Source: Aerobium sp039839275 (GTDB taxonomy: Bacteria; Pseudomonadota; Alphaproteobacteria; Rhizobiales; Rhizobiaceae). From it: a DNA stretch of 64,000 nucleotides. The translations under genes were made by a program, and so were the position numbers. Location of the stretch: NCBI RefSeq assembly GCF_039839275.1, contig NZ_JBDOQP010000007.1, positions 62,001-126,000 on the forward strand, in the 5' to 3' direction. This document shows, piece after piece, positions 58,779 to 64,000 of the stretch. Position 1 is the stretch's first letter; each line of letters starts with the position of its first letter. The notes below the pieces were generated by a model. It saw nothing but the letters and a program-made list of their open reading frames with translations, was not told where the DNA came from and did no database searches.

Positions 58779-59027
58779 ATGCGTGTCACTGAAAAAGGCC
58801 AAGTCACGATCCCGAAGAACATCCGGCGCCACCTAGGGATCGCGCCGGGCAGCGAGGTGGAGTTCGTCTTCACCGACGAGGGCGCGCTGCTCAGGAAGGC
58901 GGTTAAAGGCCAGCAGGAGCGGAGCGCGGAAGTGCGTGATCTTCTGGACCACATCCGCAAGCACAGGGGATCGATGAACCTCGGCGGCTTGAGCGCCGAC
59001 GAATTCTATCGAATGATGCGCGACTGA
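58779..59027 (+). CDS. vapB: AbrB-type antitoxin (VapB)
   Basis: An 82-residue protein: MRVTEKGQVTIPKNIRRHLGIAPGSEVEFVFTDEGALLRKA is a textbook SpoVT-AbrB domain; the tail RDLLDHIRKHRGSMNLGGLSADEFYRMMRD binds the toxin. It should repress its own promoter through the adjacent palindrome and block VapC. The stop overlaps the vapC start by one base (TGATG). Confidence 0.95.
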   Translation: MRVTEKGQVTIPKNIRRHLGIAPGSEVEFVFTDEGALLRKAVKGQQERSAEVRDLLDHIRKHRGSMNLGGLSADEFYRMMRD

Positions 59028-59440
59028 TGGCGACGCTGATCGACACCAACGTGCTCCTCGACCTTTTCGAGGTCGGAGGGGAGTGGGAAGCATGGTCCCT
59101 GGAACAGGTCGCCATTGCGCGAGAGGTGGGTCCGGTCGTGATTAATCCGCTGATTTACGCAGAGATGGCCGCCGGCTTCGATCGCGAAGCGGAACTGGAG
59201 GCCGCATTGCCGCCGACGAAGTTCACGCGCGAGGATCTGCCGTGGCAGGCAGCCTTTCTCGCAGGCCGCGCCTTCCTGCTCTATCGGCGGTCGGGTGGGG
59301 CCAAGCGGTCGCCGCTACCCGACTTCTATGTAGGCGCTCATGCGGCCGTCGCCGGGCACTCGCTGCTGACCCGCGACCATGCGCGCTACGCCTCCTATTT
59401 CCCCACGCTTCGCATCATAGCTCCAGAGACGCGTCCATGA
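59027..59440 (+). CDS. vapC: PIN-domain ribonuclease toxin (VapC)
   Basis: A 137-residue PIN nuclease with all four acidic residues in place: Asp6 (IDTNVLLDLF), Glu46 (IYAEMAAGF), Asp99 (LPDFYVGAHAAV) and Asp117 (LLTRDHARY). VapC toxins cleave tRNA or rRNA. It is encoded with its antitoxin between ruvC and ruvA, and its stop codon TGA overlaps the ruvA start (ATGA at 59437-59440), so ruvA translation may depend on vapC. Confidence 0.95.
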   Translation: MATLIDTNVLLDLFEVGGEWEAWSLEQVAIAREVGPVVINPLIYAEMAAGFDREAELEAALPPTKFTREDLPWQAAFLAGRAFLLYRRSGGAKRSPLPDFYVGAHAAVAGHSLLTRDHARYASYFPTLRIIAPETRP

Positions 59441-60054
59441 TCGGCAAGCTCAAGGGCACGGTGGACGAGATCGCCGAGGATCACTGCGTCATCGATGTCC
59501 ACGGCGTCGGCTATGTCGCCTATTGCTCGACGCGGACGCTGTCGGCGCTGGGCGGCGCCGGGGTCGCGGCGGTGCTCTTCATCGAGACCTATGTGCGCGA
59601 GGACATGATCCGGCTTTACGGGTTCGGCTCGGTGCTCGAGCGCGAATGGTTCCGCCTGCTGCAGAGTGTGCAGGGCGTCGGCGCGAAGGTCTCGCTAGCG
59701 GTGCTCTCGACTCTGACCCCGTCGGAGCTCGCCAATGCGATCGCACTGCGCGACATTGCGATGGTGTCGCGTGCGCCGGGGGTCGGCAAGAAGGTAGCGG
59801 AGCGCATCGTTACCGAACTCAAGACCAAGGCACCGGCCTTTGCCGGCGAAGCCTCCGGCACGATTGGCCTCAAGCAGGAACTGGGCGAGGGGGTGGCGCC
59901 TGCGCCGGTCGCCGACGCGGTCTCGGCGCTGACCAATCTCGGCTATTCGCGCGACATGGCCGCAAATGCCGTCGCTGCCGCGCTGAGAGCCTCGGGCGAG
60001 GATGCGGATTCCGCCAAACTCATCCGCCTGGGACTCAAGGAACTGGCGCGGTGA
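59437..60054 (+). CDS. ruvA: Holliday junction branch migration protein RuvA
   Basis: Tetrameric DNA-binding partner of RuvB. A 205-residue protein: MIGKLKGTVDEIAEDHCVIDVHGVGYVAYCS (domain I), FRLLQSVQGVGAKVSLAVLSTL and VSRAPGVGKKVAERIVTELKTK (helix-hairpin-helix motifs of domain II), and the C-terminal RuvB-binding domain ALTNLGYSRDMAANAVAAAL. Start 59437 overlaps vapC by four bases. Confidence 0.97.
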   Translation: MIGKLKGTVDEIAEDHCVIDVHGVGYVAYCSTRTLSALGGAGVAAVLFIETYVREDMIRLYGFGSVLEREWFRLLQSVQGVGAKVSLAVLSTLTPSELANAIALRDIAMVSRAPGVGKKVAERIVTELKTKAPAFAGEASGTIGLKQELGEGVAPAPVADAVSALTNLGYSRDMAANAVAAALRASGEDADSAKLIRLGLKELAR

Positions 60055-60096
60055 TGCATTGTTGCAACCGCGCCGTCGTCGTGAAATGAAAAGCAG

Positions 60097-61137
60097 ATGA
60101 GCCTCTCCCCGCGCCTCATAACGCCGGAAAAGCGTGGCGAAGACGCCGACGTCTCGCTTCGGCCGCAGGCGCTGGACGAGTTTGTCGGCCAGCAGGCGGC
60201 ACGCGCGAATCTCAAGATCTTCATCGAGGCGGCGAAGAATCGCGGCGAGGCGCTGGACCATGTGCTGTTCGTCGGGCCGCCCGGGCTCGGCAAGACGACG
60301 CTGGCGCAGATCATGGCGCGCGAACTGGGCGTCAATTTCCGCTCGACTTCCGGCCCGGTCATCGCGAAGGCAGGCGATCTCGCCGCACTGCTGACCAATC
60401 TCGAAGACCGCGACGTCCTCTTCATCGACGAGATCCACCGGCTCAACCCGGCGGTCGAGGAAATCCTCTATCCGGCGATGGAGGATTTCCAGCTCGACCT
60501 GATCATCGGCGAGGGACCGGCGGCGCGCTCGGTCAAGATCGACCTGGCACGATTCACGCTGGTCGCGGCGACGACACGGCTGGGACTGCTCACTAATCCG
60601 CTGCGCGACCGCTTCGGCATTCCGGTGCGGCTCAATTTCTACACGGTCGAGGAACTCGAACTGATCGTGCGGCGTGGAGCGCGCATCCTGTCGCTGCCGA
60701 TGACCGACGAGGGCTCGGTGGAGATCGCGCGGCGGGCACGCGGTACGCCTCGCATCGCCGGCAGGCTGCTGCGGCGGGTCCGTGACTTCGCCACCGTCGC
60801 GGGTGCAGAGACCGTCGACCGCAAGGTAGCAGACGCAGCCCTGTCGCGCCTCGAAGTCGACGCACTCGGGCTGGACGAACTGGACCGGCGCTATCTCGGC
60901 ATGATCGCACGCAATTTTGGTGGGGGCCCGGTCGGAATCGAGACGATCGCGGCCGGTCTGTCGGAGCCTCGCGACGCGATTGAGGACATCATCGAGCCCT
61001 ACCTCATCCAGCAGGGCTTCATCCAGCGCACGCCACGTGGCCGCGTGCTGACGGCAAACGCCTGGCGCCATATGGGGCTGGACGCGCCCAAGGATCTTGC
61101 CCAACAGCAGATCACGCTGTTCCAGGAGGAGAGTTGA
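60097..61137 (+). CDS. ruvB: Holliday junction branch migration ATPase RuvB
   Basis: A 346-residue AAA+ motor: LRPQALDEFVGQQAARANLKIFIEAAKNR, Walker A FVGPPGLGKTTLAQIMA, Walker B VLFIDEIHRLNPAVEEILYPAMEDFQLDLIIGEGP, sensor/Arg-finger TLVAATTRLGLLTNPLRDRFGI, and a C-terminal winged helix with IQRTPRGRVLT. AAAGCAGATG start. Follows ruvA by 42 bases; overlaps the acetyltransferase TTG start by four bases. Confidence 0.98.
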   Translation: MSLSPRLITPEKRGEDADVSLRPQALDEFVGQQAARANLKIFIEAAKNRGEALDHVLFVGPPGLGKTTLAQIMARELGVNFRSTSGPVIAKAGDLAALLTNLEDRDVLFIDEIHRLNPAVEEILYPAMEDFQLDLIIGEGPAARSVKIDLARFTLVAATTRLGLLTNPLRDRFGIPVRLNFYTVEELELIVRRGARILSLPMTDEGSVEIARRARGTPRIAGRLLRRVRDFATVAGAETVDRKVADAALSRLEVDALGLDELDRRYLGMIARNFGGGPVGIETIAAGLSEPRDAIEDIIEPYLIQQGFIQRTPRGRVLTANAWRHMGLDAPKDLAQQQITLFQEES

Positions 61138-61631
61138 GCGCGCGGGACTACAGGCCCGGCGTCATCGGCCAGATCGTTCGCCTCCATGCGGATTACTATG
61201 CGCGCGAATGGAACTTCGGTCTTGGTTTCGAGGCGAAGGTAGCGACCGAACTGTCGGCGTTCCTGTCCGGCTTCCGCGACGGGCGCGACTTCTTCTGCTG
61301 TGAATTTTCCATAGACGGAGACGTGCTGGGCACGGTCAGCCTTGAGGCGCCCGTCGAGGGTGAGCCGCTTGGCCATTTGCGCTGGTTCATCCTGTCGGAT
61401 GATGCGCGCGGTACGGGACTGGGCAGGCGTCTGCTGATGCGGGCGCTGGCGCATGCTGACGCGCAGGGTTTTGCGGGAACCTACCTGACGACATTCGCAG
61501 GGCTGAGCGCGGCGCGTCATCTGTATGAAAGCTGCGGCTTCACGCTCGTGGCGCAGGCTGATATCGATCAGTGGCAGGGTGGGGTGCGCGAGCAGCGGTT
61601 CGAGCGGATGCCATCTGGGACGACGGACTGA
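61134..61631 (+). CDS. GNAT family N-acetyltransferase
   Basis: A 165-residue GNAT: RDYRPGVIGQIVRLHADYYAREWNFGLGFEAKVATELSAFLSGF, then HLRWFILSDDARGTGLGRRLLMRALAHADAQGFAGTYLTTFAGLSAARHLYESCGFTLV with the acetyl-CoA loop RGTGLGRR. The TTG start (61134) overlaps the ruvB stop (TTGA) and has GGAGGAGAG upstream, so it is coupled to ruvB. The first part resembles the acetyltransferase domain found fused to MarR regulators. Substrate unknown. Confidence 0.88.
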   Translation: MSARDYRPGVIGQIVRLHADYYAREWNFGLGFEAKVATELSAFLSGFRDGRDFFCCEFSIDGDVLGTVSLEAPVEGEPLGHLRWFILSDDARGTGLGRRLLMRALAHADAQGFAGTYLTTFAGLSAARHLYESCGFTLVAQADIDQWQGGVREQRFERMPSGTTD

Positions 61632-61649
61632 ATACGGGACCAGGGCGAC

Positions 61650-62129
61650 ATGCAAGATCATACCGGCTCCGCCGCCACGCCTTCCATCTCCGGCGAATTG
61701 ACGGCGACCGGCCATCGGCTGCTGGCGCGGGTCTACTATGCCGACACCGATTTTTCAGGCGTCGTCTATCATGCCCGCTACCTCGAGTTCCTCGAGCGCG
61801 GGCGCTCGGACTGCCTGCGCCTGGCGGGCGTTCACCACACAGAACTCGCCGACGGCAAGCATGGCGAGAAACTCGTTTGGGTGGTTCGACGGATGGAGAT
61901 CGACTTCCGCGCGCCGGCACGCATCGACGACGTGCTGACGATCGACACCCGGACCGAGACCGTATCGGGCGCACGCATCTTCATGGCGCAGCAGATCAGG
62001 CGTGGCGATGACGTCCTGATCGAGGCGCGGGTGGAAGCCGCGATCATCTCCGAGAGCGGTCGGCCGCGCCGCTTCCCCAGGGAATGGCTCGCCGCCTTCA
62101 TGCCTGGCGCGCCAGACGCCGCCGACTAG
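61650..62129 (+). CDS. ybgC: YbgC family acyl-CoA thioesterase
   Basis: A 159-residue hotdog-fold protein: HRLLARVYYADTDFSGVVYHARYLEFLERGRSDCLRLAG, the diagnostic 4-hydroxybenzoyl-CoA-thioesterase motif with catalytic Asp in YYADTDFSGVVYH. YbgC genes head the tol-pal operon in many Proteobacteria, as here, and hydrolyse acyl-CoA or acyl-ACP linked to phospholipid synthesis. tolQ follows after 221 bases. Confidence 0.95.
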   Translation: MQDHTGSAATPSISGELTATGHRLLARVYYADTDFSGVVYHARYLEFLERGRSDCLRLAGVHHTELADGKHGEKLVWVVRRMEIDFRAPARIDDVLTIDTRTETVSGARIFMAQQIRRGDDVLIEARVEAAIISESGRPRRFPREWLAAFMPGAPDAAD

Positions 62130-62350
62130 CGTCGAGCGCTTCATAACCCATCCTTAACCTTAACGGCCCATGAAGATCATGGTGAAGAATGCGTGGGACG
62201 CTCACGCCTTCGTTTCACCAAATTTGGCCCGGAAAAGGCCGGAACAGCGTATCGAGGGCGGTTCCGACCAATTCGGACGCAACCGAGTGGGAACGATGCG
62301 CGCGGGACCGGACCTTGCGAAGGCCCGATACTCTTAGGGACTAAAGATTC
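62130..62350. other. ybgC-tolQ intergenic region
   Basis: A 221-base stretch. It begins with the tandem TTAACC-TTAACG (62154-62165), two CtrA-like half-sites spaced too closely for a full box. A 55-codon frame (62170-62337) lacks a ribosome-binding site and recognisable content. A tolQ promoter is probably here but no clear hexamer pair stands out. Confidence 0.4.
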
Positions 62351-63067
62351 ATGGAACAATTGGCTCTCGCCGCGCCCGGCGGCGACCACTCGATTTGGGG
62401 CCTGTTCTGGCAGGCAGGCTGGGTTGTGAAGCTCGTCATGCTGGGGCTGATCGCGGCTTCGGTGTGGACGTGGGCGATCATCGTCGACAAGCTGCTTTCC
62501 TTTGCCCGGATGCGTTCGTCGCTGTCGCGCTTCGAGGAGGTGTTCTGGTCAGGCCAGTCGCTCGAGGAGCTTTACAGAACGCTCTCGGAGCGCAAGACCA
62601 ACGGCATGGGCGCGGTCTTCGTCGCTGCCATGCGTGAGTGGAAGAAGAGCTTCGAGAAGGGCGTCAAGTCGCCGATCGGCTTGCAGAACCGTATCGACAA
62701 GGCGATGGATCTCGCGCTGACGCGCGAGATGGAGCGCCTGGAAGGCCGCCTCGGCTTCCTCGCATCGGTCGGCTCGGCGGCGCCGTTCATTGGTCTCTTC
62801 GGAACGGTCGTCGGCATTATGACGTCGTTCCAGGCGATCGCGGCGTCGGGCGCGACCAACCTTGCCGTCGTGGCGCCGGGCATCGCCGAGGCGCTGCTTG
62901 CAACCGCATTGGGACTGTTGGCCGCCATTCCGGCGACGATCGCCTACAACAAGCTGTCATCGGATGCCGGCAAGATCGCCCTTCGCATGGAAGGGTTTGC
63001 CGACGAGTTTTCCGCCATACTGTCGCGGCAAATCGATGAAAAGGTCCCTGCAAGGGCCGCGGCCTAG
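62351..63067 (+). CDS. tolQ: Tol-Pal system protein TolQ
   Basis: A 238-residue inner-membrane protein with three helices: VVKLVMLGLIAASVWTWAIIVDKLL, LGFLASVGSAAPFIGLFGTVVGIMTSFQAIAAS and LAVVAPGIAEALLATALGLLAAIPATIAYN. These are the hallmarks of TolQ (GSxAPFIGLFGTVxGIM). With TolR it forms the proton-driven motor that energises TolA during outer-membrane constriction. Confidence 0.97.
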   Translation: MEQLALAAPGGDHSIWGLFWQAGWVVKLVMLGLIAASVWTWAIIVDKLLSFARMRSSLSRFEEVFWSGQSLEELYRTLSERKTNGMGAVFVAAMREWKKSFEKGVKSPIGLQNRIDKAMDLALTREMERLEGRLGFLASVGSAAPFIGLFGTVVGIMTSFQAIAASGATNLAVVAPGIAEALLATALGLLAAIPATIAYNKLSSDAGKIALRMEGFADEFSAILSRQIDEKVPARAAA

Positions 63068-63096
63068 ACACACACCCCGACGCAGGAGCGGCACTC

Positions 63097-63552
63097 ATGG
63101 GAATGTCCATCGGCCAGAGCGGAGGTCGCGGCGGACGCGGCCACAGGCGGCGCGGACGTCATCACGCACTGGTATCCGAAATCAACGTCACACCGTTCGT
63201 CGACGTGATGCTGGTGTTGCTGATCATCTTCATGGTCGCAGCGCCGCTGATGACGGTCGGCGTGCCGATCGACCTGCCTGAATCGCAGGCGCGCGCGCTG
63301 TCGGCCGACACGCAGCCGATTACCGTCTCGGTGAATGGCGAAGGCAAGGTATTCCTCCAGGAGACCGAGATCGCGCTCGACGAGATCGTGCCGCGGCTCG
63401 AAGCCATTGCCCAGACCGGCTATGAGGAACGCATCTTCGTGCGCGCCGATGGTGCGTCCGACTATGCCAGCGTCATGCGCGTACTTGGACGCATCAACGG
63501 CGCGGGCTTCCGCAATGTCGGGCTGGTGACCCTGCAGGAACAGGGCGGCTGA
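63097..63552 (+). CDS. tolR: Tol-Pal system protein TolR
   Basis: A 151-residue protein: a basic N-terminus (RGGRGHRRRGRHHALVSEIN), one membrane helix VTPFVDVMLVLLIIFMVAAPLMTVG with the proton-binding Asp in PFVDVM, and a periplasmic domain (VPIDLPESQARALSADTQPITVSVNGEGKVFLQETEI). ExbD/TolR family. Partner of TolQ. Confidence 0.97.
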   Translation: MGMSIGQSGGRGGRGHRRRGRHHALVSEINVTPFVDVMLVLLIIFMVAAPLMTVGVPIDLPESQARALSADTQPITVSVNGEGKVFLQETEIALDEIVPRLEAIAQTGYEERIFVRADGASDYASVMRVLGRINGAGFRNVGLVTLQEQGG

Positions 63553-63557
63553 ACGGA

Positions 63558-64000
63558 ATGAAGGTCGGGCTGACGACATCGCTGGCATTGCATGTGGTCG
63601 TGCTTGGCTTCGGCCTCGTAACGCTGTCGTCTCCCACGCCAATGGAACTGGGCGACATCGAGACGTTTCCGGTCGACATCGTGCCGATGTCCGACATCTC
63701 GCAGAGCGTGCAGGGAGACCGCGAAGCGCCGGCGGCCGAGCGCCCCGCGCCGACGCCCACGACGCGTACCGATGTCGTCGAGGACGCGCAGGAGGTTGGC
63801 GACAACAGCGAGGACCTGCAAACTCCTCCGACGCCAGATCCGCGTCCGCGCCCGGTCGAGACCGCAGCAGCGCCGCCGCCCGCCGAGGCGCCGGAGCCGA
63901 CACCAACACCCGAACCGGAGCCCGAACCCGCGCCGACCCCCGAGCCCGAGCCCGTGCCGACCACCGAGGTCGCACCCGAGCCAGAGCCGCCGCAGGAAGT
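63558..64000 (+). CDS. tolA: Tol-Pal system protein TolA, 3'-truncated by the window
   Basis: Visible are 147 residues: MKVGLTTSLALHVVVLGFGLVTLSS (N-terminal membrane helix with the SxxxH motif typical of TolA/TonB, here SLALHVVV), a linker, and a long Pro/Glu/Ala-rich stretch (EPTPTPEPEPEPAPTPEPEP...) that would span the periplasm. The frame is open at the right edge, so the C-terminal domain that meets Pal lies outside. It starts five bases after tolR. Confidence 0.93.
   Translation, partial: MKVGLTTSLALHVVVLGFGLVTLSSPTPMELGDIETFPVDIVPMSDISQSVQGDREAPAAERPAPTPTTRTDVVEDAQEVGDNSEDLQTPPTPDPRPRPVETAAAPPPAEAPEPTPTPEPEPEPAPTPEPEPVPTTEVAPEPEPPQE

Noticed and set aside
62170..62337. A 55-codon frame between ybgC and tolQ.
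   Set aside because: No ribosome-binding site, mixed composition without domain pattern, lies where the tolQ promoter should be.
1..64000. CRISPR arrays, tRNA or rRNA genes, prophage or insertion sequences.
   Set aside because: No regularly spaced repeats, cloverleaf-like sequence, transposase or phage gene was found by reading; the only mobile-looking item is the REPIN-like repeat at 30744-30880.

Overview
The window is a dense, high-GC stretch of chromosome from an alphaproteobacterium, most likely of the order Hyphomicrobiales (Rhizobiales) and near the Phyllobacteriaceae (Mesorhizobium/Nitratireductor-like). This placement is read from gene content, not from a database search. Pointers are the DUF4164-zapA / tkt-gap-pgk-fba block, a class I aldolase, the pyk-DUF1036-DUF1244-GapR(DUF2312) cluster, an RcdA (DUF1465) homologue, a DUF1013 regulator and CtrA-type TTAA-N7-TTAA boxes. 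I see no rRNA or tRNA genes, prophage, insertion sequence or CRISPR array.

Layout. 1-2.0 kb: 3' end of an ABC-F ATPase and a ccdAB toxin-antitoxin pair. 2.0-8.3 kb: DUF4164-zapA, divergent from the glycolytic/Calvin-type run tkt, gap, pgk, fba. 8.3-19.4 kb: SGNH hydrolase, propionyl-CoA synthetase, SDR, YegD-like Hsp70, DUF1127, YafY/WYL regulator, DUF1013 regulator, M23 peptidase, quinone oxidoreductase, MFS transporter, winged-helix regulator. 19.6-22.1 kb: two divergent DUF465 genes, purEK, rpmJ. 22.1-31.8 kb: TPR protein, hydrolase, pyk-DUF1036, N-formylglutamate amidohydrolase, DUF1244, gapR, M20 peptidase, msrB, and a VWA/MoxR pair separated by an acetyltransferase gene and a REPIN-like repeat. 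32-33.3 kb: a less GC-rich membrane protein and a probable 6S RNA. 33.3-41.3 kb: acetyltransferase, fau, YmdB-like phosphoesterase, TerC, TPR/metallo-beta-lactamase pair, yebC-SelT/W/H, rpmE, ABC exporter. 41.3-45.5 kb: an AbrB/PIN module, M20 hydrolase plus flavoprotein, and a secreted repeat protein. 45.9-50.4 kb: a four-gene operon with a MotA/TolQ-like channel and an OmpA-like coiled-coil partner. 50.5-58.1 kb: suhB, efp, Sel1 protein, ThiE-like protein, two TauE/SafE permeases, acyl-CoA ligase, rcdA. 58.2-64 kb: ruvC-vapBC-ruvA-ruvB, acetyltransferase, ybgC, tolQ, tolR and the 5' part of tolA.

The most interesting signals are regulatory. Upstream of rcdA are two exact TTAA-N7-TTAA (CtrA-type) boxes that bracket a complete small-RNA-like unit with three hairpins and an intrinsic terminator. 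This suggests a CtrA-controlled sRNA next to a gene that controls CtrA degradation. All three toxin-antitoxin modules have a perfect inverted repeat at the promoter. One of them sits inside the ruv operon, with the vapC stop overlapping the ruvA start, and another has a PIN toxin whose first catalytic Asp is His. Perfect palindromes also precede fba and the YafY-type regulator.

Cell-cycle and envelope functions recur: ZapA, GapR, RcdA, the DUF1013 regulator, Tol proteins and a second TolQ/MotA-like channel. Most of the rest is core metabolism and small conserved alphaproteobacterial families.
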